Positions 46,804 to 56,245 are shown, counted from the stretch's first letter. The stretch is DNA of 64,000 nt from Hyphomicrobiales bacterium (GCA_900469965.1 UBZP01000020.1:62001-126000); one strand, 5' to 3'. The notes: generated from the letters alone by a model not told the origin. Program-made: numbers and translations.

Positions 46804-47388
46804 CTAGATCAGCCCTTCATTGATCATCGCCGTCCGGACGGCGGGGCGGGCCTTGATGCGCGCCCGCAGGCCCGCAAGCGCGGTCGGCAGGCCGATGTCG
46901 AACTTCTCGGCCCAGAGCAGCATGACGAAGAGGTAGAAGTCTGCCACCGTCGGCGTATCGCCGAAGAGATAGTCCGTCTCCAGCCCCTCGGACAGGAAAT
47001 CGAGATGACCGGCGATGACGGCCTCCGCCCTTTCCTTCTCGGTCTGGCCGCCCGCGTTCAACCTCGCCTTGAAGGCGTGGTGCAACTCGGTCGAAAGATA
47101 GGTGAGCGCCTCCAGGAGCCGCGTGCGGCCGAGCGGACCTTGACCGCCGAGCGCGGGATACTGCGAGGCCAGCCAGTCGAGAATGGCGATGTTCTCGGTG
47201 AGCACCTCGCCGCTGTCGAGCACGAGCACCGGCACGTAGCCCTTCGGCGTGATGTCGCGCAGGTCGCCGCCGGAGGCCGTGCGCTTGGTCCGCAGATCGA
47301 CGCGCTCGGGCTCGAAGGGCACGCCCGCCTCCAGGAGGACGATATGGTCGGCGAGGCTGCACGCCAGGGGACTGTAGTAGAGTTTCAT
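46804..47388 (-). CDS. Glutathione S-transferase
   Basis: A GST of 194 residues. The N-terminal thioredoxin-like domain starts MKLYYSPLACSLADHIVL (the SPLACSLA stretch holds the likely catalytic Ser/Cys of beta-class-like GSTs), with the cis-Pro in GYVPVLVLDSGEVLTENIAI. The helical C-terminal domain follows with TVADFYLFVM. ATG 47388 is preferred because AGGA is 9 bp upstream; the ATG three codons earlier directly abuts it. Confidence 0.85.
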   Translation of the reverse strand: MKLYYSPLACSLADHIVLLEAGVPFEPERVDLRTKRTASGGDLRDITPKGYVPVLVLDSGEVLTENIAILDWLASQYPALGGQGPLGRTRLLEALTYLSTELHHAFKARLNAGGQTEKERAEAVIAGHLDFLSEGLETDYLFGDTPTVADFYLFVMLLWAEKFDIGLPTALAGLRARIKARPAVRTAMINEGLI

Positions 47389-47905
47389 GTTGGGCATTCC
47401 TTTGGTCGCCCCGCGGCAGGCCGCGGCTCGGCCTGGGGCGGCTGGCTGAAAGAGAAGTGCGCCGCCTCGGTCGCCGGCGCGTCGGCACCATGGGCGTCAT
47501 CGGCAATGGCGAAAACTATGCCGACTGCTGGGACCGCTAGTCCCGAAGGTCTAGGAGGGCCTGCCGCGCGGCGGCGGTCGCCGGCACGAACGGCCTGCCA
47601 TTCGGCTTGCGCTCCACAACTCGGATAAGTATAGTCCGCGTTGAGATACATCTATTGGCAATCACCGTATCCGGCGCCTATTCTGGCTCGCAGGCCAGAC
47701 AGGGACCGGCAACCGGGAGCGCGCATTCTCAGCGCGCGTTCGTGCAGGATGTCAGCGACAAGCTGGGCCGCACATTCCCGGTGCCAATGGCGTTTCGCCC
47801 TTTCGGACGACCTCGATTTGGTCACGTCCCCGGATGAGGAGATTTGGCAATGACGCATGGAGCTATCGCAATTTCCGCCGCGCGCCCGGCCCGGGAGGCC
47901 ATGCC
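47389..47905. other. Intergenic region upstream of the FixJ-like gene
   Basis: About 517 bp between divergent genes. Some in-frame open stretches exist (for example 47641-47853) but they have no recognisable protein motif. GC-rich dyads occur near 47412-47440. The promoter for the FixJ-like gene must lie here. I see nothing else. Confidence 0.4.
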
Positions 47906-48559
47906 ATGAGCCCGACCACGGGGGACACCTCGGAAACCCCGATCGTCCTCATCGTCGACGACGATGACGATGTCCGCGCCTCGCTGCGCGAGCTGATGCT
48001 GTCGGTGGGCATCGAGGTCAACAGCTACGCCTCACCGCGGGAACTGCTGGAATCCGAGATCCCCGATCGGCCCGGATGCCTGGTGCTGGACGTGCGCATG
48101 CCGGGTTCGAGCGGCCTCGACCTGCAGCAGCAGCTTCTCTCCAAGGGCAATGCCAAGCCGATCGTGTTCCTCAGCGGCCACGGCGACATCCCGATGACGG
48201 TCCAGGCGATGAAGGCGGGCGCCGTCGACTTCCTGACCAAGCCCTTCCGGGACCAGACGCTGCTCGACGCGGTGATGGCCGGCATCGAGCGCGACAAGAG
48301 CCAGCGGCTGGAAGCGCGCACGGTCAAGCAATATCTGGAGCGGCTGAAGACGCTGAGCCCCCGTGAACGCGAGGTGCTGCGCGAAGTCGCCCAGGGCCGG
48401 CTCAACAAGCAGATCGCCTTCGATCTCGGCATCAGCGAGATCACCGTCAAGCTCCACCGCAGCAACGTGATGAAGAAGATGCAGGTGAGTTCCATCGGGC
48501 AGCTGATCCGCGCCTGGGAGGCCCTGCCCGCGAGCATCCGCGATCCGGCCGGCGACTAG
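47906..48559 (+). CDS. FixJ/NarL-type response regulator
   Basis: A 217-residue regulator. The receiver domain has the acidic pair in IVDDDDDV (about 17-24), the phospho-acceptor Asp in CLVLDVRMPG (about 61) and the Lys in DFLTKPF. The LuxR/FixJ-type HTH contains LSPREREVLREVAQG, LNKQIAFDLGISEITVKLHR. GGGAGG lies upstream. No kinase gene is adjacent, so the partner may be the multi-PAS FixL-like kinase 3 kb away (inference). Confidence 0.9.
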   Translation: MSPTTGDTSETPIVLIVDDDDDVRASLRELMLSVGIEVNSYASPRELLESEIPDRPGCLVLDVRMPGSSGLDLQQQLLSKGNAKPIVFLSGHGDIPMTVQAMKAGAVDFLTKPFRDQTLLDAVMAGIERDKSQRLEARTVKQYLERLKTLSPREREVLREVAQGRLNKQIAFDLGISEITVKLHRSNVMKKMQVSSIGQLIRAWEALPASIRDPAGD

Positions 48560-48580
48560 GACCGGAAGCCGGAACAGCCG

Positions 48581-48618
48581 AGGCGGCCCGTCTTTCGAGC
48601 GGGCCGCCTTGAAGCTTT
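48581..48618 (+). terminator. Terminator of the FixJ-like gene
   Basis: A 10-bp stem AGGCGGCCCG/CGGGCCGCCT (48581-48590 with 48600-48609) is followed by TTGAAGCTTTTG. Confidence 0.75.
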
Positions 48619-48714
48619 TGCGGGGGTATCTTCGTCCGGGTCCTGCAGCTTCCTGCAAGCACAGCGGCCCTCCGGCGAGGGCGGCGCCGGCACGGCGCTG
48701 CCGACCGGACCCGC

Positions 48715-49464
48715 CTAGGCCAGCGTCATGCCGCCATCGACGTGCAGTTCGACGCCGTTGACGAAGCTGCCCGCCTCCGAGGCGAGGAAGAGCGCGGCGC
48801 GCGCCAGCTCCTCCGGCCGCCCCATACGGCCCGCCGGAATGAGGGAGGCCATCTGCTGCTCGAATGCGGGGCGATCGGCCTCGGAGACGCCGAGCTTGCC
48901 GAGAATGGCGGTGTCGACAGGTCCCGGGCTGAGGATGTTGACGCGGATGCGCCTCGGCTTGAGCTCGATGGCCCAGTTCCTGGCGAATGCGGCGACGGCA
49001 GCCTTCGATCCGGCATAGACGGCATGGTCCGGCAGGACCTTGGTGGCCGCCAGCGAGCTCGTGACGATGATGTTGCCGCCATCGCGGATGAGCGGCGCGA
49101 TCGCCTGGACGCCGAAGAACACGCCGCGCGTATTGGTGGCGAAATGCCGGTCGTACTCTTCGGGCGTCACGGTCTTCGAGTGCGTCAGGTTGATGATGCC
49201 GGCATTGGCCATGTAGACGTCCAGCGCGCCGAACCGCGCCCTGACGGTTTCGGCCAGCGCCTGGTGGTGAGCAAGCTCGGCGACGTCGCCGACAATGCCG
49301 ACGGCGCCGTGGCCGATTTCCCGCACCGCCTCGTCGACGATATCCTGCCGCCGGCCGGTGATGACCACCTGTGCGCCTTCGCGCGCAAACAGGCTGGCCG
49401 TCGCCTTGCCGATGCCGCTGTTGCCGCCGGTGATGACGGCGACCTTGTCTTTCAACTGTTGCAT
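48715..49464 (-). CDS. Short-chain dehydrogenase/reductase
   Basis: A classical SDR of 249 residues: TGGNSGIG (residues 13-20) with GRR at the end of the second strand (Arg pair suggests NADPH preference), MANAGI (about 88), catalytic Ser in VTSSLA and YAGSK. GGAGA lies 5 bp before the ATG. It is divergent from a LysR gene that probably regulates it. Substrate unknown. Confidence 0.87.
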   Translation of the reverse strand: MQQLKDKVAVITGGNSGIGKATASLFAREGAQVVITGRRQDIVDEAVREIGHGAVGIVGDVAELAHHQALAETVRARFGALDVYMANAGIINLTHSKTVTPEEYDRHFATNTRGVFFGVQAIAPLIRDGGNIIVTSSLAATKVLPDHAVYAGSKAAVAAFARNWAIELKPRRIRVNILSPGPVDTAILGKLGVSEADRPAFEQQMASLIPAGRMGRPEELARAALFLASEAGSFVNGVELHVDGGMTLA

Positions 49465-49528
49465 TGCTGTCTCCGTTTCGTTCGAGACAGAGATAGCGGC
49501 GGGTCATCCTTGCTGTTAGATGGACGTC

Positions 49529-49547
49529 GGGCACATGATTTGTGCCC
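49529..49547. promoter_or_regulatory. LysR-type operator palindrome
   Basis: GGGCACA-TGATT-TGTGCCC, perfect 7-bp arms with a 5-base centre, contains the T-N11-A LysR core. It is 65 bp upstream of the SDR and 12 bp before the LysR ATG. Confidence 0.6.
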
Positions 49548-49558
49548 CGGAGGTGCAA

Positions 49559-50452
49559 ATGCCAAATCTGCTGGGCGAGGCTTCGGGCCTGATGGCGTTC
49601 GTGCGGACGGTGGAAGCCGGCTCGTTCAGTGCCGCCGCGCGCGATCTCGAGACGACGCCCTCGGCCGTCTCCAAGAGCGTGTCCCGGCTGGAAAGAAAGA
49701 TCGGCACCCGGCTCTTCCTGCGAACGACCCGGGCCCTGACCCTGACCCAGGACGGCCAGGCCTTCTTCGAACGCGTCGCACCGCTGTTGAAGGAGCTCGA
49801 CTCGAGCGACGAGGCAATCGCCTCCCGCAGCGCCCCCTCAGGCCGGCTGCGGGTCAGCATGCCCGGCGAGTTCGCCCCGATGCTGCTGCCGGGACTGTTC
49901 ACCCGGTTTGCCGCCGCCTACCCGGACCTCCACCTCGACGTCGGCCTCACGGACAGGTTCGTCGATCTGGTGCGGGAGGACTACGACGTGGTGCTGCGCG
50001 CCGGCGCGCCGACGCAAGGCGATCTCATCGTGCGGCCGCTGGCGGAGCTGCCGATGGTGATCGTCGCCTCGAAGCCTTTCGCGAAGACCTGGGGCGCCCA
50101 GGCGTCGGACGACCTCGCCCGCCTGCCCTTTGCCCGGTATGTGTCGAACGGGGTGGTTGCGCCGGTGCGGCTGGCCGACGGCACGAGCTTCGTTCCCGCC
50201 GGCCGCGTCGATTGCGATTCGGGCTTTGCCATGATCCAGGCGGCGATGAGCGGACTGGGCGCGGCCTATCTCCTGCGCTGCCTCGTTGCTGCGGAACTGG
50301 AGACCGGTGCGCTGGTCGATCTCGCCCCGCACCGTGAACTCCCGAGCCTCCCCTTCAATGCCCTGCACGCCTACGGGCGCACGGCGCCGCTACGGGTGCG
50401 GCTGTTCTGCGACTTCGTGGCGAGCGAGGCGAAGAGGCTCGCCACGATGTGA
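49559..50452 (+). CDS. LysR-family transcriptional regulator
   Basis: A 297-residue regulator with the HTH FVRTVEAGSFSAAARDLETT and PSAVSKSVSRLERKIGTRLF (about 31-50), and a type 2 periplasmic-binding-protein effector domain. It belongs to the CrgA/DsdC-like group by its RVSMPGEFAPMLLP strand. Start ATG 49559 has GGAGG 5 bp upstream. The divergent SDR and the palindrome between them support local control. Confidence 0.9.
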   Translation: MPNLLGEASGLMAFVRTVEAGSFSAAARDLETTPSAVSKSVSRLERKIGTRLFLRTTRALTLTQDGQAFFERVAPLLKELDSSDEAIASRSAPSGRLRVSMPGEFAPMLLPGLFTRFAAAYPDLHLDVGLTDRFVDLVREDYDVVLRAGAPTQGDLIVRPLAELPMVIVASKPFAKTWGAQASDDLARLPFARYVSNGVVAPVRLADGTSFVPAGRVDCDSGFAMIQAAMSGLGAAYLLRCLVAAELETGALVDLAPHRELPSLPFNALHAYGRTAPLRVRLFCDFVASEAKRLATM

Positions 50453-50480
50453 CGGCTGGGAACGGCGAAGGTCGCTGCGC

Positions 50481-50840
50481 CTATTGCAGGACTTCGCCGA
50501 TGGCCGCGAGCAGGACCTGCGCATCGAAGGGCTTCCTGAAAAGGCCGCCGATGCCCTTGGCGCGATCCTGGTCGGTGATTTCATGGCGGCCGGTGATCAG
50601 GAACACCGGCAGCTCCGGACGCGCCGCCTTGACGGTATCGCGGAGCTCGAACCCGTCCATGCCCGGCATGCCGATGTCCGTGATCAGCACGTCGATGCCC
50701 GAAAGGCCCGCACGCAGCAAGAGGTCTGCGGACAGGAAGCTGCGAACCGAATAGTCGGCTGCCTCCAGAAGCTCCTCCAGGGATTCGAGCACCCTTGGAT
50801 CGTCGTCGACAACCGCCACGACTGGCCTTTGATTCTTCAC
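50481..50840 (-). CDS. Single-domain response regulator (receiver only)
   Basis: A 119-residue receiver with no output domain: acidic pocket VAVVDDDPRV (about 8-17), phospho-Asp in VLITDIGMPGMDG (about 55) and Lys in LFRKPFD. GTG start at 50840 with GGAGGA 8 bp upstream. It is 137 bp downstream of the large PAS kinase on the same strand, and so is its likely partner or a phosphate sink. Confidence 0.9.
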   Translation of the reverse strand: MKNQRPVVAVVDDDPRVLESLEELLEAADYSVRSFLSADLLLRAGLSGIDVLITDIGMPGMDGFELRDTVKAARPELPVFLITGRHEITDQDRAKGIGGLFRKPFDAQVLLAAIGEVLQ

Positions 50841-50977
50841 TTTATGCTTCCTCCTGATCGGCGCGGCTCAAGCTGTATGCTCCAATCGCGTCGCATTCCG
50901 CATGTTTTCGCCGGGCGGCCGTCTCGACCGACCGGGACCTGCCGATCCCGCTGTCCCTTGGCCATGGGCCATGGCCA

Positions 50978-53900
50978 TCACCGCTCGTCCGCCGCTGCCG
51001 TTTCTTCGGCCGGCAGCGTAAAGATGAACGTCGATCCGTGCGGTTTGTTCTCTTCGACCCATAGCCGGCCGCCGTGGGACTCGACGATCGATCGGCAGAT
51101 CGCCAGCCCCATGCCCATTCCCTGCTCCTTCGTGGTGAAGAACGGCTCGAAGATCCGCTCGGGAAAGTCGATGCCCGCTCCGCGGTCGCTGATCTCGATC
51201 TGGACGAGGCCCACCAGCCGGACGACGCGGATTCCCAGCACCCGCTCGCCGATCGTGGAACTCATCGCCTCCACGCCGTTGCGGATGAGATTGACGAGAA
51301 CCTGCTGGATCTGCACGCGATCCAGGGAGACCGGCGGGAGGTCGCTGTCGAGCGCCACGTCGATGCGAACGCGACGCCGCCCCGCCTCCTCGGCCATCAG
51401 GTCGCGCGCCTCGGTGACGATGCTGCGGAGCGGGGTGCGATCCTTCGCCGCCGCCGAGGGCCTGAACAGGGCGCGGATGCGGCTCACGACGTCGGCGGCG
51501 GAGTTCGCGCTGCGGATGATCCGCTCCACCGTGCTCTTGGACCGCTCGATATTCGGCGGCTCGGCCGAGAGCCAGCGCTGGAGGGCGCTCGAATAGGTGA
51601 CCACCGCCGTGAGCGGCTGGTTGACCTCGTGGGCGATGGATGCCGACAGCTCGGCGAGGCTGGCGGCCTGGCTGGCGCGCGCCAGGCTCGCCTGGGCCTG
51701 CCGCAGCGTCTCCTGCGTGCGAACCTCGCTGTCGATGTCGAGGCAGATGACGTTCCACTGCACGATCGCGCCCTCGGCATTGCGCATAGGCGCCGCGCGC
51801 GTCTCGACCCAGTGATACTCCCCGTCGAAGCGGCGCAGCCGATGCTTGCGGGCATAGGGTTCGCCGGTCGCCAGCGAATGGGCATACTGCTCCTTGACGC
51901 CGGCGACGTCGTCGGGGTGCACGCCGGCATCCAGCGTGGCGTCGAGCCGCGATTTTCCCGAGCCGTCCAGTTCCTCGAGCTGGTAGCCGAGGAACTCCCG
52001 AAGCTGCTGGCTGCGATAGACCGGCTCGCCGTCCGGGGCGGCGCAATCGATCATGGCCGGCAGCGTCTCGACCAGCTGCCAGAGGAACCGCTCCCTCTCC
52101 CGCAACGCCTCCTGCGCGTGCATCTCCTCCTCGATGTCGATCGAGATGATGTACCACTGCACGATCGCGCCCTGCGCGTCGCGCAGCGGCTGGGCGCGCG
52201 CCTCGATCCAGCGGTAGACACCATGCCTGTCGCGCCGGCGGAAGCGGTTGACGAACGGTTGCCCGGTCGCAAAGCCGTCCGATGCCCTGCGAAACATGAT
52301 TGGAAAGTCGTCGGGGTGGGCCAGGTCCTGGGCGAGCGCATTGAAGTCATCGATGGGCGCATGGGGCAGACCGACGCTGTCGAGATAGCGTTTGCTGGCA
52401 TAGGTGATCTTGCCCGATGGCGAAAAGCTCAGGATGTTGATGGGCAAGGCATCGATCATCTGATCCAGTTGCTGCTTGCTGTTGCGCAGCGCGTCCTCGG
52501 CCCGCAACTGATCGTCGATGTCGTGACACAGGCCGTACCACTGCAGGATACGGCCGGCCTCGTCGCGCAACGGCTCGCCGCGACCGGACATCCAGCGATA
52601 GACACCATCCGCCCTGCGCAGGCGGTAGTTCAGGGAGAAGCTCTCGCCGGTGGCCAGCGAGTGCTTCAGCGCCGTCGCCATCCCCGCCGCATCGTCGGGA
52701 TGGACGAAAGCCGTTATGGCGGCATCCAGCCCGGCGCACTCCGTCGTGCCGTAGTCGCCAATGTCCGCCCCGAGGAAATCGACCATGCGCTTGCTGAAGA
52801 AGACCGGCTCGCCCGTGGGGCTCAGCCGCCAGAGCAGGCTCGGAACCAGATCGACGAGTTGCGAGAGCTCCTGCTCACGCGCCCGCAGCGCCTCCTGGGC
52901 GCGCATCTCGTCGTCGATGTCGATGGAAATGGCGTACCAGTGGACGATGGCGCCGCTTTGGTCCCGGATCGGCTCGCCGCGTCCGTCGACCCAGCGATAG
53001 GCGCCGTCCGCGCGCCGCATGCGATACTTCATGGTGTAGGGCTCGCCCGTGGCAACCGATCGGCGGACGGTGGACAGCAGCGTCTCGGCATCGTCGGGGT
53101 GCACCGTGCCTGCGATGGCTGCGGCCAGTCTGCCGCTGCCCGGCTGGCCCAGGTCCGACAGGTCCAGTCCGAAGAAGTCGGTCAGGCGCTTGTTGAAGAA
53201 GGTCGGCTCGCCCTCGGGCGACAGCCGCCGGATATGGACCGGAACCATGTTCACCAGATGCGAGAACTCCCGCTCCCGGTCGCGCAGCGCCTCCACGGCC
53301 CGCTTGCGCTCGGTGATGTCGATGAAGCCCACCAGGCTCTTGTCGGCGATGGCGCCGGGACGGGCGGTCGCGAAGAGAACGTCGATGACGCCGCCGTCCA
53401 GCCGAGCCACCCTCGTCTCTTCCTGGAAGATGTCCTCGCCCCGGTATCGCGCCTCGATCGAGCGGCGGATGGTTGCCATCCCCGGCTGCCAGTAGCGGGT
53501 GATCGGTCCGAGCATTTCCTCCGCGCCGCCGGCGCCGAACATGTCGATCAGGTGCTGGTTGACCTCCTCGACCTCCAGCGCGTCCAGCGCCTGCCGGAGA
53601 AATTCCGGGTGCGCGTCGATATAGGGCTCAAGATCGGTGACGCCCTGCGCCCGCAATTCCTTGAACAGCGGGATGAGCTTGCTGGCATCGACCTGGGTGA
53701 GCGCGATCGGCATGTAGTGGAAGAGATCGCGGTAGCGCCGCTCGCTCTGGCGCAGGGCCTCCTGCGCCCTGACCAGGTCGTCGATGTCGAGGCAGACGCC
53801 GTACCATTGCACGATCCGTCCATCCTGGTCGCGCAGCGGTTCCGCCCGGCCGTCGATCCACCGATAGGACCCGTCCGCCCGGCGCTGGCGATAGATCTTC

Positions 53901-55480
53901 GCAAAGGGCGCGCCCGTCTCGAAGGCTTGCGCGAGCGCCCCCTCCACGGTCGGCTGGTCGTCGGGGTGGACGTCGGCCAGGGACCGCGACGCGTCGGGTC
54001 CGACCAGTTCCTCCAGCGTGATCCCGACCGAGTTGGCCAGCCGCTTGTTGATGTAGGAGGGCGTTCCCTCCGGCGTCGTGCACCAGATCAGGGCCGGCAC
54101 GGCATCGATCATCTGCTGGAGCTGGCGCTCGCTGCGCCGCAGCGCCTCCTCGGCGGACACCTGATCGTCGATGTCGTGGCACAGTCCGTACCACTGCAGG
54201 ATCTTCCCGTCCTCGTCCCGCATCGGCTCCGCGCGGCTGGACATCCAGCGGTAAGCGCCGTCGGCGCGGCGCAAGCGGTGGCGCATGGCAAAGCTGCGGC
54301 CGGTGGCGAGGCTTTGCCCCAGGCCCTCCATCAGCTGCGCCGCATCGTCCGGATGGGCCATCGCGGCGATCGCATCCAGGCGGCTGAGGCCGGTCCTGGC
54401 GATTTCCGTGATGTCGAAGCCGAGGAATTCGACCATGCGCTTGTTGAAGAAGGTCGGCTGGCCATCGGGGGCGAGCCGCCAGATATGGGCGGGAACGGTC
54501 TCGATCAGCTCCCGCAGCGAGTGCTCGCTCTTGTGCAGGGTGAGGGTTGCCAGATGCTGCTGCCGGGACAGGGCGGCCACGATCAGCGCCGAAAAAGCCG
54601 AGATCGCCAGGAACAGCTGCAGCATGATCTGCTTGTGCTTCTGGGATTCGGCATCCCCGGCGAACTGGCTGAAGCCCGAGACGGTGAAGATCGCGGCGAT
54701 CAGCGCCAGGAAGGCCAGCGTGACGACCGCCCCCTTGAACTCGAAGCGCACGGCCGCCCAGAGCAGCGGCGGCATGATGATGTAGGCAAACGGCAGATAG
54801 CCGCTCATGCAGAGCGCCGCGACACCCAGGAAGATCAGCGACAGCACGCCGGCTTCCAGGCGGCCGGCAACCGAGAAGCGGTCGCTGCCGCGCCAGTTCT
54901 GAAGCACGACCAGCGCCAGCGGCGCGACGATCAGGACGCCGGTGGCGTCACCGATCCACCAGATCGGCCAGGCTGTCGCAAAGCCCTGCACCCCGAACCA
55001 CGCCAGCGTCGCGCTGCCGACGGTGGCGCTGACGACCGGCGCAATCCCGGCGCCGAGCACGGTCAGCGCCAGGACCTCCCGGACGGTCTCCAGCCGAACC
55101 GCCCGGCCGCCGCAGGCCCGCCTGACGAGCCAGGCGCCCGTGATCGCCTCGAGCGCGTTGCCGATGTTGATCAGGACGGCAACCTGCAGGGGATTGTGAA
55201 ACCAGAGCGCGTTGCCGACGAGTTCGCCCGCAAGCCCGGCCAGCACCCACCACGGCCAGCCGTGGGCCGGGGCGAGGATGAGCACGGCCATGAACAGGCC
55301 GCTGGCCGGCCAGATGGAGATGCCCGTTCCCGGGACGATCGCGAGCAGCTGTGCGAAACCGGCGGCCAGCACATAAGCCGCGACGAAGAGCCCCAGATGC
55401 AACGCGTGAGGGCGGTTCCGCAAGAGAGTCGTCATCAGCTGCTCCACCGGTTGAGGAAAGCCTGAAGACCTGCCCGGCAT
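50978..55480 (-). CDS. MASE1 / seven-PAS FixL-like sensor histidine kinase
   Basis: About 1500 residues from ATG 55480 (GGAG 6 bp upstream); ATG 55435, also with GGAG, is an alternative. The N-terminal MASE1-type membrane domain (about residues 25-315) has eight or so hydrophobic segments. Seven PAS/PAC units follow to about 1245. PAS1, 4, 5 and 7 share a VPAHIWRLAPDGxPTFFNKR-like core (PAS4: RRLSPEGEPTFFNKRLTDFF) and PAC endings QWYGLCHDIDD; PAS3 differs, with a longer insert and an IDITERKRAVEAL end. The kinase core has the H-box LSASIAHEVNQPLTAVV, N-box NLIRNGVEAM, and G boxes DRGAGI and GMGMGLAI, as in FixL. No heme ligand or other cofactor site is proven. Confidence 0.93.
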   Translation of the reverse strand: MPGRSSGFPQPVEQLMTTLLRNRPHALHLGLFVAAYVLAAGFAQLLAIVPGTGISIWPASGLFMAVLILAPAHGWPWWVLAGLAGELVGNALWFHNPLQVAVLINIGNALEAITGAWLVRRACGGRAVRLETVREVLALTVLGAGIAPVVSATVGSATLAWFGVQGFATAWPIWWIGDATGVLIVAPLALVVLQNWRGSDRFSVAGRLEAGVLSLIFLGVAALCMSGYLPFAYIIMPPLLWAAVRFEFKGAVVTLAFLALIAAIFTVSGFSQFAGDAESQKHKQIMLQLFLAISAFSALIVAALSRQQHLATLTLHKSEHSLRELIETVPAHIWRLAPDGQPTFFNKRMVEFLGFDITEIARTGLSRLDAIAAMAHPDDAAQLMEGLGQSLATGRSFAMRHRLRRADGAYRWMSSRAEPMRDEDGKILQWYGLCHDIDDQVSAEEALRRSERQLQQMIDAVPALIWCTTPEGTPSYINKRLANSVGITLEELVGPDASRSLADVHPDDQPTVEGALAQAFETGAPFAKIYRQRRADGSYRWIDGRAEPLRDQDGRIVQWYGVCLDIDDLVRAQEALRQSERRYRDLFHYMPIALTQVDASKLIPLFKELRAQGVTDLEPYIDAHPEFLRQALDALEVEEVNQHLIDMFGAGGAEEMLGPITRYWQPGMATIRRSIEARYRGEDIFQEETRVARLDGGVIDVLFATARPGAIADKSLVGFIDITERKRAVEALRDREREFSHLVNMVPVHIRRLSPEGEPTFFNKRLTDFFGLDLSDLGQPGSGRLAAAIAGTVHPDDAETLLSTVRRSVATGEPYTMKYRMRRADGAYRWVDGRGEPIRDQSGAIVHWYAISIDIDDEMRAQEALRAREQELSQLVDLVPSLLWRLSPTGEPVFFSKRMVDFLGADIGDYGTTECAGLDAAITAFVHPDDAAGMATALKHSLATGESFSLNYRLRRADGVYRWMSGRGEPLRDEAGRILQWYGLCHDIDDQLRAEDALRNSKQQLDQMIDALPINILSFSPSGKITYASKRYLDSVGLPHAPIDDFNALAQDLAHPDDFPIMFRRASDGFATGQPFVNRFRRRDRHGVYRWIEARAQPLRDAQGAIVQWYIISIDIEEEMHAQEALRERERFLWQLVETLPAMIDCAAPDGEPVYRSQQLREFLGYQLEELDGSGKSRLDATLDAGVHPDDVAGVKEQYAHSLATGEPYARKHRLRRFDGEYHWVETRAAPMRNAEGAIVQWNVICLDIDSEVRTQETLRQAQASLARASQAASLAELSASIAHEVNQPLTAVVTYSSALQRWLSAEPPNIERSKSTVERIIRSANSAADVVSRIRALFRPSAAAKDRTPLRSIVTEARDLMAEEAGRRRVRIDVALDSDLPPVSLDRVQIQQVLVNLIRNGVEAMSSTIGERVLGIRVVRLVGLVQIEISDRGAGIDFPERIFEPFFTTKEQGMGMGLAICRSIVESHGGRLWVEENKPHGSTFIFTLPAEETAAADER

Positions 55481-55646
55481 TCGACACTCCAGCCCCTCTG
55501 GCCGATTTTTCTCCCAGCGTATCCGGAGCTTAGCCAAAATACATCTGTTCCAAGGGATAGGTAGTGTCCTCATCCCGTCTGCTGCGGCTGGTTGTGGGTA
55601 CCTTGACGATCCTCCGGAATCGGGCGCACGGCAAGGGCCACCAAAC

Positions 55647-55680
55647 GCGGACAAGAGCGCTCTGTGTTGGCGTTGTCCGC
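55647..55680. promoter_or_regulatory. Inverted repeat upstream of the Rrf2 gene
   Basis: GCGGACAA (55647-55654) and TTGTCCGC (55673-55680), perfect 8-bp arms, with the palindrome GAGCGCTC directly inside. It lies 29 bp before the Rrf2 ATG in the gap shared with the kinase gene and could be an Rrf2 operator. Confidence 0.5.
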
Positions 55681-55708
55681 CTCCATGGCGGCTGGTATAG
55701 TCCGCGCC

Positions 55709-56245
55709 ATGGCGCATTTGACCGTGAGTGTGGAATACGGGATCCACTGCCTTTTGTGGCTGGCCGGCCCGGACCGGGCGCCTGTCAGCAGCCGCGACCT
55801 GGCGGAGCTGCAGGGGATTTCCACGAGCTTCGTCGCCAAGATCTTCCCGAAGCTCGAAAAGGCCGGGATCGTGCGCTCGTCGGAGGGCGTGCACGGCGGA
55901 TATGTGCTCGCGAAAACCCCGGCGCAGATCAGCGTGCTCGAGATCGTCGACGCCATCGAAGGCCGGAAACCGCTGTTCGACTGCCGGGAGATACGCGGCC
56001 GCTGCGCCCTGTTCGGCGATCCGCCGCCATCCTGGGCAACGGCGGGCGTCTGCGCGGTTCACGCCGTCATGCTGCGGGCGGAGAAGGCGATGCGCGACGC
56101 GCTCGCCGCCCAGTCGCTCGGCGATATCGCAAGCACGGTCGAGCGCAAGGCGCCCCCCGACTTCGCCGGCCAGGTCGGCGGCTGGCTGGATGTCCGCGAC
56201 GCTGCCCGCACCCGCAGGACGGAACCAACGCCCCGGGACGCCTGA
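55709..56245 (+). CDS. Rrf2-family transcriptional regulator with Cys cluster
   Basis: A 178-residue regulator with the Rrf2 winged helix (VSVEYGIHCLLWLA, LAELQGISTSFVAKIFPKLEKAG). The C-terminal cluster has Cys92, Cys99 and Cys115 (FDCREIRGRCALFG then GVCAVH), spaced more widely than in IscR or NsrR but compatible with an Fe-S cluster. It is divergent from the multi-PAS kinase and precedes cupin, CBS and MscS genes. The ATG at 55709 has no good ribosome-binding site; ATG 55685 is an alternative. Confidence 0.87.
   Translation: MAHLTVSVEYGIHCLLWLAGPDRAPVSSRDLAELQGISTSFVAKIFPKLEKAGIVRSSEGVHGGYVLAKTPAQISVLEIVDAIEGRKPLFDCREIRGRCALFGDPPPSWATAGVCAVHAVMLRAEKAMRDALAAQSLGDIASTVERKAPPDFAGQVGGWLDVRDAARTRRTEPTPRDA

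Noticed and set aside
51074-55465. A 1463-codon open frame on the plus strand
   Set aside because: It lies antisense to the PAS kinase and shows only low-complexity Arg/Asp/Gln-rich text typical of the complement of GC-rich genes; the minus-strand frame has clear domains.
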